Positions 1-6,769 of a stretch of 6,836 bases of DNA are shown here, one piece after another. Position 1 is the first letter of the stretch. Every line of letters starts with the position of its first letter. Location of the stretch: NCBI GenBank assembly GCA_903875815.1, contig CAIQXR010000115.1, positions 1 to 6,836 on the forward strand. The letters are read 5' to 3'. Position numbers and translations under genes: made by a program. The DNA is from an uncultured Actinomycetes bacterium (GTDB lineage: Bacteria; Actinomycetota; Actinomycetes; Nanopelagicales; Nanopelagicaceae). The notes below the pieces were generated by a model. It was given only the letters and a program-made list of their open reading frames with translations, did no database searches and was not told where the DNA came from.

Positions 1-1056
1 AGTGATTCCACCATGATGTCCCACCATTGAACTCTCTTCTTTCACGCGAGCAGGATCGATCAAGATCACTTCGTCGTGGGCAATGGCAATGAGATCCCCC
101 ATTCGATCCTCGCTGTCGTGGGTGACAACAGTGCCAAAGAGATCGGCAGCGATTGCTTCTTCGCGGGTGTAGATCGTCGCGCGAGTGCCCAAAGTTTCGC
201 GCCAAATATCTTGAACATGTGAAAGATCCTGTTCATCAACATAAATATGTCGAGCGCGTGGCTCGCCCGCCATCAACGAAACTTTCTCCAGCAATCGATT
301 ACCTTCGCCCACAACAATTTTCTCTCCCACGTTGATCATTCCATGATCGGAGCTCACCCACAGTCGCGTCCCTTGGGGCAGCTGCGCAATCAATCCCTCG
401 ATTAATTCTGCGACAACCCCCAAAGCCGCCAACCATTCCGGTGATCCCACTCCGGACTCGTGGCCAGCATGATCAAGATTGTTGAGATATAGATATGCAT
501 ACGACGGCGATGCAGTCAGTGCGCGCTTAGCGCCAGCAATTATGTCGGGAATGATATTTGCGCCCACATATTGTGCACCACGCAGCGCTGCTTGAGTAAA
601 GCCAGTTCCTTCATACCGCTTTGCCGCGATATGTGAGACCGAAATTCCTTGAGTTGTTGCGCGCTCAAAGAGTGTTGGTGTTCGCTGCCACATCACGGGA
701 TCGACCCGATCATCCCACTTGAGTGAATTGAGAATGCGACCGGGAGTTCCACTTCGCGGAACCCGAACGGTGTATCCCAACATTCCGTGAATGCCTGGCA
801 TGACGCCAGTGCCCACGGACGAAATATTTACTGCAGTCGTTGACGGAAAGTGCGATGCCAATTCGCCTTGCGCTATTAAGTCGGCAAAGACGGGATAGGC
901 CCGAGAATAGTTACGAAGCAACTCCAGGCCCATGCCGTCAATCAAGAGAAAACATTCGCGGCCGGCCGGAGATGCCCCCAGCCCCAAATGATCGACTGCG
1001 CCGTCTAGTTCAAGACTGGCAAAGATCGATTCCGAAAACTGAGCGAGGCCGTGCAT
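1..1056 (-). CDS. Alkaline phosphatase family protein (nucleotide pyrophosphatase/phosphodiesterase-like), 3' end cut off
   Basis: Reading leftward from ATG at 1056-1054, an open frame of 352 codons continues off the window without a stop. The translation shows the full set of metal and catalytic residues of the alkaline phosphatase superfamily, NPP-like branch: LIDGMG with D40, FPSTTAVN with probable nucleophile T74 and N77, NLDHAGHE with D195 and H199, SSDHGM with D237 and H238, and GHHGG with H348. Members of this family are two-metal (usually zinc) enzymes that hydrolyse phosphate mono- or diesters, often on nucleotides; the substrate here cannot be read from sequence. There is no hydrophobic signal peptide at the N-terminus, so a cytoplasmic protein is likely. 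The frame stays open upstream of 1056 but offers no ATG, GTG or TTG in the 42 bases before it, and no clear Shine-Dalgarno is present, so the start is reasonable but not certain. The gene is divergent from psuG across 37 bases. Little should be missing, because the last metal ligand (H348) has already been passed. Confidence 0.9.
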   Translation of the reverse strand, partial: MHGLAQFSESIFASLELDGAVDHLGLGASPAGRECFLLIDGMGLELLRNYSRAYPVFADLIAQGELASHFPSTTAVNISSVGTGVMPGIHGMLGYTVRVPRSGTPGRILNSLKWDDRVDPVMWQRTPTLFERATTQGISVSHIAAKRYEGTGFTQAALRGAQYVGANIIPDIIAGAKRALTASPSYAYLYLNNLDHAGHESGVGSPEWLAALGVVAELIEGLIAQLPQGTRLWVSSDHGMINVGEKIVVGEGNRLLEKVSLMAGEPRARHIYVDEQDLSHVQDIWRETLGTRATIYTREEAIAADLFGTVVTHDSEDRMGDLIAIAHDEVILIDPARVKEESSMVGHHGGIT

Positions 1057-1093
1057 ATGACTATCTTGCCGTACTTCGCGGTAATCTCCCCCA
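1057..1093. promoter_or_regulatory. Short divergent intergenic region between the phosphatase gene and psuG
   Basis: Only 37 bases separate the two start codons, so at least one promoter must reach into a coding region. On the plus strand TAATCT (1082-1087) matches the actinobacterial -10 pattern TANNNT and ends six bases before the GTG of psuG, the spacing expected for a leaderless transcript. ATGACT at 1057-1062 resembles a -35 (4 of 6 to TTGACA), but with a long 19-base spacer. On the minus strand I see no TANNNT hexamer and no good ribosome binding site. The two promoters may share control because of the overlap; that is inference. Confidence 0.45.
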
Positions 1094-1981
1094 GTGATCC
1101 GATACTCCGAAGAAGTCCTCGAAGCCCAAGCCCAAAATCGTCCGATCGTCGCACTCGAGTCGACCATCATCAGTCATGGCTTGCCCCGCCCCCGAAACTT
1201 TGAAGTTGCCGTCGAAGTTGAAGCGATCGTTCGCGAAACTGGCGCAACGCCCGCGACAATTGCCCTGATCGAAGGCGTCATTCATGTGGGCCTGGAAAGC
1301 AACCAACTCGATCGCATCGCTAATGATGACAACATCGTCAAAGCCTCTACCCGCGACTTGGCAATCATTGAAGCAACCAAGCAATCGGCTGCGACAACTG
1401 TTGCCGCAACTGCCCACATTGCTCATCTTGCAGGAATTTCCGTCTTCGCTACGGGCGGGCTTGGCGGAGTGCACCGTGGCCACACCTACGATGAATCCGC
1501 CGACTTGCAGGCTCTGGCCACCTTGCCGATCGCCATTGTTTGCGCTGGCGTTAAATCTATTTTGGATGTTGCCGGAACTTTGGAACGACTGGAGACTTTT
1601 GCAGTCCCCGTCCTTGGTTACAAGACCAATAAATTCCCTGGCTTCTACCTCACTGACTCTGGCTTTGAAATCGAGCATCGCGTCGATTCCGTCGCCGAGA
1701 TTGCAGCAATTTGGAAGAACCGTCCCGCACTCAAGACCGATCACTGCGCGATTGTTGTTACCAACCCGGTAGAGAATCAGATGGACCTGGCGCTACATAA
1801 TCAAATTCTCAATGACGGCCTTGCTGCTGCTGAAAAGAACCACATCACTGGCAAAGCTGTCACGCCCTTCTTACTTGAGTATTTCCACACTGCAAGTAAA
1901 GGTGAATCGCTTCGAGTCAATATCGACATCATCAAGTCAAACTCCCAATTAGCGGCGCAAATCGCTATCGCCCTTCAATAA
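1094..1981 (+). CDS. psuG: Pseudouridine-5'-phosphate glycosidase
   Basis: The 295-residue protein matches the PsuG (YeiN/IndA) family along its whole length; family members are usually about 300 residues. It catalyses the reversible splitting of pseudouridine 5'-phosphate into uracil and ribose 5-phosphate, breaking a C-C glycosidic bond. By comparison with the E. coli enzyme as I remember it, the active-site residues are present: E22 in ALESTIISHG, K83 in IVKASTRD, D137 in SADLQ, K154 in CAGVKSI and N276 in RVNID. The family block FATGGLGGVHRG lies at 118-129. The start is GTG at 1094: the protein then begins just ahead of the conserved NRPIVALESTII segment, as relatives do, and no Shine-Dalgarno is visible, which fits a leaderless mRNA from TAATCT at 1082-1087. 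The PfkB kinase gene follows after six bases, so the two are almost certainly co-transcribed. The protein should be cytoplasmic. No frame damage is seen. Confidence 0.96.
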   Translation: MIRYSEEVLEAQAQNRPIVALESTIISHGLPRPRNFEVAVEVEAIVRETGATPATIALIEGVIHVGLESNQLDRIANDDNIVKASTRDLAIIEATKQSAATTVAATAHIAHLAGISVFATGGLGGVHRGHTYDESADLQALATLPIAIVCAGVKSILDVAGTLERLETFAVPVLGYKTNKFPGFYLTDSGFEIEHRVDSVAEIAAIWKNRPALKTDHCAIVVTNPVENQMDLALHNQILNDGLAAAEKNHITGKAVTPFLLEYFHTASKGESLRVNIDIIKSNSQLAAQIAIALQ

Positions 1982-1987
1982 ATCGCC

Positions 1988-2887
1988 ATGCCTCGCATCC
2001 TGTGCATCGGTGACATCATGTTGGATGTCACTGCCATCTTGACTCGCAATATTGAGATTGGCGTGGAGACGAGATCACAGATCAGCACTCAAGGTGGCGG
2101 TGCCGCCGCAAATGTTGCTTCGTGGCTTTCCACCCATGGCACCTCAACGTATTTGATCGCTCGCGTGGGCGACGATGCAGCAGGACGCGTACTTCTCGAT
2201 GAACTTGATCGCTTTGGAGTCGAACACGGCAACCGAATAATTTCTGGCGCGAATACTGGCGTTGTCATGGTCTTAGTAGATCCACTCGGCGAGCGCACCA
2301 TGTTCCCTGACTCTGGTGCAAATGCTGGCTTAAGTCCCGCGGATCTTCCTGAACTTGCAGGCTTTGATGCCATCTATCTCTCTGGCTATCCCCTACTGAA
2401 TCCGATCTCTCGCCCCGGTGTATTGGAAATTATTGCTTTAGCTAAGGAAGTTAATCTGCCCATCATCTTTGATCCCTCCACTGTGGGCGTCCTTCTCGAA
2501 GTAGGAGTGGGCCAAGTGCGTGAGTGGTTAGCGTTGATGGATGCCGTGATCCTCAATGAAGAAGAGGCACAATTCCTGACCGGTAAAGCAAATCCCATTG
2601 ATGCTGCCGCTGATCTCCTGACACTTGTTGAAACAGTCGTCATCAAACGCGGATCCAATGGCGCTTTAGGTCAAAAGCGAGGCGGTCAATTGATTCAAGT
2701 TCCAGCTGCACCTGCCACGGTCATTAACACCACTGGCGCCGGAGATGCTTTTGCTGCAGGTTTCATTGAGTTCTGGGCCAATCCATCAAAATCTGAAGAT
2801 CTGGCCGGGGCGCTCACTTGCGGGGCAGAACTCGGGGCGCACTGTGTCGCACTTATCGGGGCCCGCCCGCTTGTCGCTCCCGAGTAA
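1988..2887 (+). CDS. psuK: PfkB-family carbohydrate kinase, probable pseudouridine kinase
   Basis: The 299-residue protein is a full-length ribokinase/PfkB-fold kinase. The N-terminal strand RILCIGDIMLDV carries the early substrate-binding aspartate. The first PfkB signature region is GGGAAANVA (36-44), VIKRG (218-222) is the usual strand before the ATP site, and the second signature NTTGAGDAFAAGF (247-259) holds the anion-hole glycines and the catalytic base D253. The family phosphorylates a sugar or nucleoside hydroxyl with ATP. Assignment to pseudouridine rests on context: it starts six bases after psuG, and PsuK supplies PsuG's substrate by converting pseudouridine to its 5'-phosphate. 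The ATG at 1988 has no clear Shine-Dalgarno, so translation probably depends on coupling to the psuG stop. A ribokinase- or adenosine kinase-like role cannot be excluded from sequence alone. No pseudouridine transporter or regulator gene is seen within the window. Confidence 0.85.
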   Translation: MPRILCIGDIMLDVTAILTRNIEIGVETRSQISTQGGGAAANVASWLSTHGTSTYLIARVGDDAAGRVLLDELDRFGVEHGNRIISGANTGVVMVLVDPLGERTMFPDSGANAGLSPADLPELAGFDAIYLSGYPLLNPISRPGVLEIIALAKEVNLPIIFDPSTVGVLLEVGVGQVREWLALMDAVILNEEEAQFLTGKANPIDAAADLLTLVETVVIKRGSNGALGQKRGGQLIQVPAAPATVINTTGAGDAFAAGFIEFWANPSKSEDLAGALTCGAELGAHCVALIGARPLVAPE

Positions 2888-2903
2888 ATAGCCTTGGGGT
2901 TGG

Positions 2904-2909
2904 CAAGAT
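2904..2909 (+). promoter_or_regulatory. Candidate -10 element for parC (leaderless start)
   Basis: CAAGAT lies six bases before the parC ATG (2916), the same spacing as the better TAATCT element before psuG. It keeps the important A at position 2 and T at position 6 of TANNNT but lacks the first T. No convincing -35 is seen upstream, and no Shine-Dalgarno lies within the normal window before the ATG. Because psuK ends only 28 bases upstream with no terminator, read-through from the psuGK unit is an alternative source of parC mRNA. Confidence 0.3.
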
Positions 2910-2915
2910 ACCCCC

Positions 2916-4412
2916 ATGGCAAAAACTCCTAAAGCCGTTCTCCCTAAGCCAGGCGAGAACCCCGGTCGCATCGTCGACATTGATGTCTCGCAAGAGATGT
3001 CTGACTCCTTCCTCGAATACGCCTACTCGGTTATCTATTCGCGCGCTCTTCCTGATGCGCGTGATGGTCTCAAGCCCGTACAGCGCCGCATCTTGCATCA
3101 GATGTCAGATATGGGGCTACGCCCGGACAAAGGCCATGTGAAGTGCGCCCGCGTTGTGGGCGAAGTCATGGGTAAGTTGCACCCGCACGGCGACGGCGCG
3201 ATCTATGACGCGATGGTCCGTATGGCACAGAACTTCTCCATGCGTCTGCCACTCATCGATGGCCACGGAAACTTCGGCTCACTCGATGCCGGTCCTGCTG
3301 CGATGCGTTACACCGAATCTCGTCTCGCCACACCAGCAATGGCGATGGTCAATGAATCCGATGAGAACACCGTCGACTTCGGTCCTAACTACGATGGTCA
3401 GATTCTTGAGCCAGTAGTACTTCCTGCCGCTTTCCCTAACCTGCTTGTGAATGGAGCCACGGGTATTGCAGTCGGTATGGCAACAAACATGCCACCACAT
3501 AATCTCGGTGAAGTTATCGCCGCCACCAAGCACTTGATTGAAAACCCTAAGGCGACTCTCAAAGCGCTGATGAAGTTTGTTCCCGCTCCAGATTTTCCTA
3601 CTGGCGGCGAGATCATCGCCCGCGAAGGGATCGCTGAGGCGTACGAGACTGGCCGTGGTTCCTTTAAGGTCCGCGCGACAGCCGTCATCGAGAAAGTTAC
3701 TTCTCGCAAAATGGGAATCGTTATCACCGAGTTCCCTTACAACATCGGCCCTGAAAAGATCGTTGAGAAGATTGCCGACCTCGTTAAGGCAAAGAAGATT
3801 CTCGGCATCTCTGACATCATCGATCTCTCCGATGGGCAGCAGGGCACCAAAGTCGTTATCGAAATCAAGAATGGCCACGAGCCTGAGGACATCTTGGAGA
3901 AGCTCTACAAGCTCACTCCTATGGAAGATCAGTTCTCCATCAATGCGGTCGCACTTGTTAACGGAAAGCCGTTGACACTTGGCCTTAAGGAACTTCTCCA
4001 AGTCTTCATTGATCACCGCATTGAAGTTGTCCGTCGACGTTCTGAGTACCGCAAAGGCAAGGCAGAGGCTCGCTTAACGCTCGTCGATGGCTTACTCAAG
4101 GCAATTATCGATATCGATAAAGTCATCAAAATCATCCGTGCCTCTGAAGATGCTTCAGTCGCGAAGGAATCGTTAATCAAGACCTTCAAACTCAATGACG
4201 AGCAAGCCACCTACATCCTGGATATGCCGCTTCGCCGTCTCACCAAGATGAGCAAGCTCGAACTCGAGACGGAGCAGTCAGAACTCTCCAAGACGATCGC
4301 TGCCCTCAAGAAGTTACTCTCATCCGAAGAGAACATTAAGGCTCAGGTCGCTAAGGAACTTGACGAAGTGGGCAAGGCATTCGCCACCCCTCGTCGCACT
4401 CGCTTGGCTTAA
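2916..4412 (+). CDS. parC: DNA topoisomerase IV subunit A, lacking the C-terminal domain
   Basis: This is the DNA breakage-reunion subunit of topoisomerase IV, which with ParE passes one duplex through another to unlink daughter chromosomes. The 498 residues contain the whole catalytic core: [12 protein letters not shown] (47-58) and the winged-helix segment with [11 protein letters not shown] (89-99), the catalytic R131-Y132 in [10 protein letters not shown], the tower region with [19 protein letters not shown] (173-191), and the long coiled-coil and gate region ending near 490. Actinobacterial ParC is normally about 800 residues or more, with a C-terminal beta-pinwheel. Here the protein ends at TPRRTRLA, where relatives enter that domain, and an intrinsic terminator follows within nine bases, so no remnant of it remains. 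There is no gyrase box (QRRGGKG), and the partner gene is ParE-like, so ParC fits better than GyrA. The residue matching E. coli GyrA S83 is glycine (G94), while D98 matches D87. The ATG has no Shine-Dalgarno. The convergent parE lies 55 bases away. Confidence 0.95.
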   Translation: MAKTPKAVLPKPGENPGRIVDIDVSQEMSDSFLEYAYSVIYSRALPDARDGLKPVQRRILHQMSDMGLRPDKGHVKCARVVGEVMGKLHPHGDGAIYDAMVRMAQNFSMRLPLIDGHGNFGSLDAGPAAMRYTESRLATPAMAMVNESDENTVDFGPNYDGQILEPVVLPAAFPNLLVNGATGIAVGMATNMPPHNLGEVIAATKHLIENPKATLKALMKFVPAPDFPTGGEIIAREGIAEAYETGRGSFKVRATAVIEKVTSRKMGIVITEFPYNIGPEKIVEKIADLVKAKKILGISDIIDLSDGQQGTKVVIEIKNGHEPEDILEKLYKLTPMEDQFSINAVALVNGKPLTLGLKELLQVFIDHRIEVVRRRSEYRKGKAEARLTLVDGLLKAIIDIDKVIKIIRASEDASVAKESLIKTFKLNDEQATYILDMPLRRLTKMSKLELETEQSELSKTIAALKKLLSSEENIKAQVAKELDEVGKAFATPRRTRLA

Positions 4413-4420
4413 GAATCAAC

Positions 4421-4454
4421 AAAAAAGCCCCGGCCATCTGGTCGGGGCTTTTTT
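4421..4454. terminator. Bidirectional intrinsic terminator shared by parC and parE
   Basis: A perfect inverted repeat pairs 4421-4435 with 4440-4454 around the loop ATCT (4436-4439). The stem has a G+C-rich core (GCCCCGGCC facing GGTCGGGGC, with one G-T pair as DNA or G-U as RNA) flanked by six A on the left and six T on the right. Transcripts from either direction therefore end in a hairpin plus a U tract. It sits 8 bases after the parC stop and 13 bases after the parE stop, in the only gap between the two convergent genes. Confidence 0.95.
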
Positions 4455-4467
4455 GTGTGCTGAATTA

Positions 4468-6552
4468 TTAGGCGTCGATACGCTCGCGATCGATTTCAGC
4501 GGATGAAATAAATTCCTTGCGCGGAGCGACTTCGTTGCCCATGAGCAGTTCGAAGATCGCTTCTGCGGCGACGGCATCCTTCATCGTCACACGACGTAGG
4601 GTGCGCTGCTCAGGATCCATGGTGGTCTCACGAAGCTGATCGGCATCCATTTCACCGAGACCCTTGTAACGCTGGATCGGTTCTTTCCAACGCTTACCTG
4701 ATTTAGTGAGTTCAGCAGTGAGCTTCTTCATTTCATCATCAGAATATGTGTAGTGAACTTCCCCGCGCTTTCCACCGACTACATCAATGCGATGGAGTGG
4801 AGGAATAGCAGCAAAGACGCGACCATCTTCGATCAGAGGGCGCATATAGCGATAGAGCAGTGTAAGAAGCAGGCAGCGAATATGTGCGCCGTCGACGTCA
4901 GCATCAGACATAAGAATGACTCGGCCGTATCGGGCATCATCGAGCGTGAAGGAGCGACCTGAGCCGGCGCCGATCACCTGGATGATGGAGGCACATTCAT
5001 TGTTTTCCAGCATCTGTGAAAGCGATGCTTTCTGGACGTTCAAGATCTTTCCACGAATAGGCAAGATCGCCTGGAATTCAGAGTTACGAGCTGCCTTGGT
5101 GGTGCCCAGGGCTGAGTCGCCCTCAACGATGAAGAGCTCGGTGCGAGCGGTGTCATCAGAGCGGCAATCTGAGAGCTTGGTAGGAAGCGATGAAGACTCG
5201 AGCGCGTTCTTGCGACGCTGTAGATCTTTGTGGGCGCGAGCAGAGATGCGGGTACGAGAGGCCTGGGCAACTTTCTCGAGCGCAGCCTTGCCGGTCGCCT
5301 TCTCAATGCGCTTGGTGGTAGCGAAGAAATTCTTCATCTCCTCGGCAACGACAGTGGCAACGATCTTGGTTGCGGCAGCAGTTCCGAGAACTTCCTTGGT
5401 CTGACCTTCAAACTGTGGCTCAGACATACGTACTGTTACAACAGCGGTGAGGCCTTCGAGCACGTCGTCTTTGATGACATCTGCTTCGTTGTTCTTGAGA
5501 GTTTTCGTGGCGCGAAGGGCGTCATTAAATGCCTTGGTAATAGCGCGTTCGAATCCTTGAACGTGTGCGCCGCCTTTTGGTGTAGAAATAATATTTACGA
5601 ATGATGCCAAGGTGGTGTCATAACCATTGCCCCATTGCATCGCAATATCGACGCCCATTTCGCGATCGACTTCGGTCGGCATCATGTGGCCCTTGTCATC
5701 CAAGACTGGGACAGTCTCGGTATACGTGCCAGTGCCGGAGATGCGAATAACTTCACCGATCTGCTCATCGGGACGCAAAAATGAACAGAACTCAGAGATG
5801 CCACCTTTATGGAAGAAAGTCTCAGAACTCTTGGTCTTGGTCCGGTTATCGTTAACGATCAAGGTCAGGCCAGGAACCAAGTACGAAGTCTGGCGAGCGC
5901 GAGCGTGAATATCTTCGATACTGAGTTCAGCTTCCTTCAGGAAGATCTGCTTATCAGCCCAGTACTTAATACGTGTACCTGTGACCTTGGCGGCTACTTT
6001 GCCAATAACACGAAGACCTGACTTCTCTTCGAATGGTGCCTTAGGGCCATCGCCATCAAAGATGCCAGGAGTTCCGCGTTGGAAGCTCATCCAATAAATC
6101 TTGCCATCGCGATCGACTTCAACATCGAGTCGAGAAGAGAGCGCGTTAACAACAGATGCGCCCACGCCATGGAGGCCACCTGAAGCAGCATATGAACCGC
6201 CACCAAACTTTCCACCTGCGTGGAGTTTGGTCATAACAACTTCAACGCCCGTAAGGCCAGTTTTCGGCTCTTTATCGACTGGGATACCGCGGCCATCATC
6301 ATGAACTTCAACCGAGCCATCGGCTTCTAGGTTGATCTCAATCTTCTTACAGTGGCCGGCGAGGGACTCATCAACGGAGTTATCAATAATTTCCCAGAGG
6401 CAGTGCATAAGTCCGCGAGAATCGGTAGTACCGATATACATTCCGGGGCGCTTGCGAACGGCATCGAGGCCTTCGAGTACGGCTAGGTCCTTGGCGGAGT
6501 ATCCATTGGCAGTGGTCTCTGCCTTGTCATCTGTCTTAGTTTCTTTAGCCAC
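4468..6552 (-). CDS. parE: DNA topoisomerase IV subunit B (ATPase subunit)
   Basis: The 694-residue protein is a full-length GyrB/ParE-type ATPase, close to the usual length of about 700 for actinobacterial ParE. Domains in order: GHKL ATPase with WEIIDNSVDE (catalytic base E54, Mg ligand N58), HDDGRGIP (84-91) and the ATP-lid region GGLHGVGASVVNALS (125-139); transducer domain with the QTK loop (384-386) that contacts ATP; TOPRIM domain with EGDSALG (E478) and DADVDG (D550, D552, D554) for metal binding; and a C-terminal segment with QRYKGLGEM (628-635). EGDSALG followed by TTKAARNSEFQAILP is the topoisomerase IV form seen in actinobacteria, whereas gyrase has EGDSAGG. The start is GTG at 6552-6550, read MAKETK; a possible -10 TAACCT lies just upstream and there is no well-spaced Shine-Dalgarno. 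It converges on parC and should form the A2B2 enzyme with it. Confidence 0.96.
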   Translation of the reverse strand: MAKETKTDDKAETTANGYSAKDLAVLEGLDAVRKRPGMYIGTTDSRGLMHCLWEIIDNSVDESLAGHCKKIEINLEADGSVEVHDDGRGIPVDKEPKTGLTGVEVVMTKLHAGGKFGGGSYAASGGLHGVGASVVNALSSRLDVEVDRDGKIYWMSFQRGTPGIFDGDGPKAPFEEKSGLRVIGKVAAKVTGTRIKYWADKQIFLKEAELSIEDIHARARQTSYLVPGLTLIVNDNRTKTKSSETFFHKGGISEFCSFLRPDEQIGEVIRISGTGTYTETVPVLDDKGHMMPTEVDREMGVDIAMQWGNGYDTTLASFVNIISTPKGGAHVQGFERAITKAFNDALRATKTLKNNEADVIKDDVLEGLTAVVTVRMSEPQFEGQTKEVLGTAAATKIVATVVAEEMKNFFATTKRIEKATGKAALEKVAQASRTRISARAHKDLQRRKNALESSSLPTKLSDCRSDDTARTELFIVEGDSALGTTKAARNSEFQAILPIRGKILNVQKASLSQMLENNECASIIQVIGAGSGRSFTLDDARYGRVILMSDADVDGAHIRCLLLTLLYRYMRPLIEDGRVFAAIPPLHRIDVVGGKRGEVHYTYSDDEMKKLTAELTKSGKRWKEPIQRYKGLGEMDADQLRETTMDPEQRTLRRVTMKDAVAAEAIFELLMGNEVAPRKEFISSAEIDRERIDA

Positions 6553-6559
6553 GGTGGCT
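6547..6559. repeat. Short palindrome across the parE start codon
   Basis: AGCCAC and GTGGCT form six-base arms around a single central base, and the minus-strand GTG start codon (6552-6550) lies inside the structure. The one-base centre makes an RNA hairpin of this exact form unlikely, so if it matters at all it would be as a protein site on DNA. A chance palindrome is quite possible. Confidence 0.35.
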
Positions 6560-6560
6560 G

Positions 6561-6566
6561 AGGTTA
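6561..6566 (-). promoter_or_regulatory. Candidate -10 element for parE
   Basis: On the minus strand TAACCT fits TANNNT and lies eight bases before the GTG start, which would put the transcript start one or two bases ahead of the codon. It is the only TANNNT hexamer I find in roughly 90 bases upstream of parE. No -35 match is seen at 17-18 bases. A GGGAG-like stretch (6575-6571) lies about 18 bases from the start, too far to be a normal ribosome binding site. Confidence 0.35.
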
Positions 6567-6587
6567 TCGTCTCCCTGCATAAAAATC

Positions 6588-6600
6588 GGGCATATTGCCC
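6588..6600. repeat. Inverted repeat upstream of parE (GGGCA-TAT-TGCCC)
   Basis: Two five-base arms flank the three-base centre TAT. The site is centred about 42 bases upstream of the parE start, close to where a -35 region would fall if the proposed -10 is right, so an operator is possible. No regulator is identifiable in the window. Confidence 0.4.
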
Positions 6601-6663
6601 ATCGAGCCTTCAGTAATTTCCCATTGAGGAATATCTCACAAGAAAAAGACACTCCCGAGCGTA

Positions 6664-6745
6664 AAAATCTGGCTTTCAGTGAGCGGGGAATAAAGCAGAC
6701 ATGGTTGACTGTTCCCCTCAGTGAATGCAGTAGCCAAAATCTGGC
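6664..6745. repeat. Cluster of direct and inverted repeats ahead of the DUF7455-like gene
   Basis: AAAATCTGGC occurs at 6664-6673 and again at 6736-6745, and TCAGTGA occurs at 6676-6682 and 6718-6724, both in direct orientation. Between them GGGGAA (6685-6690) and TTCCCC (6712-6717) can pair across a 21-base loop, with TGA/TCA extending the stem beyond a small bulge. A TTGACT (6705-6710) resembles a -35, but no good -10 follows at 17-18 bases. The arrangement could be a regulatory region or leader structure for the downstream gene, or chance in a 217-base spacer. Confidence 0.35.
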
Positions 6746-6759
6746 GCTGATAGAGCTAC

Positions 6760-6765
6760 AGGGAG
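6760..6765 (+). promoter_or_regulatory. Ribosome binding site of the DUF7455-like gene
   Basis: AGGGAG ends four bases before the ATG at 6770. It decides the start of the partial gene and is the only clear Shine-Dalgarno in the window; the other complete genes lack one. Confidence 0.7.
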
Positions 6766-6769
6766 TGAC

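Noticed and set aside
153..335. A 60-codon plus-strand open frame at the left edge
   Set aside because: It is opposite the phosphatase gene, which carries all metal-ligand motifs, and it has no ribosome binding site.
1061..1744. A 227-codon open frame on the minus strand opposite psuG
   Set aside because: It lies entirely over psuG, whose active-site motifs are intact, and its translation shows no recognisable domain; it is an antisense shadow.
3279..4016. A 245-codon open frame on the minus strand within parC
   Set aside because: It overlaps the tower and gate region of parC, and its product resembles no family I know; codon structure of parC explains it.
4413..4467. A frameshift or premature stop separating a lost ParC C-terminal domain
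   Set aside because: The gap is only 55 bases and consists mostly of the terminator; no coding remnant is visible before the parE stop.
4916..5604. Plus-strand open frames opposite parE
   Set aside because: They are antisense to the TOPRIM and transducer regions of an intact parE and carry low-complexity Ser/Arg/Ala-rich translations.
2916..6552. The topoisomerase pair as DNA gyrase (gyrA/gyrB)
   Set aside because: There is no gyrase box, the A subunit has no C-terminal domain, the TOPRIM motif is EGDSALG as in actinobacterial ParE, and the genes are convergent instead of in the usual gyrB-gyrA order.
6701..6724. A seven-codon open frame (ATG to TGA) as a leader peptide
   Set aside because: It has no ribosome binding site and no run of regulatory codons, and short frames like this are expected by chance.
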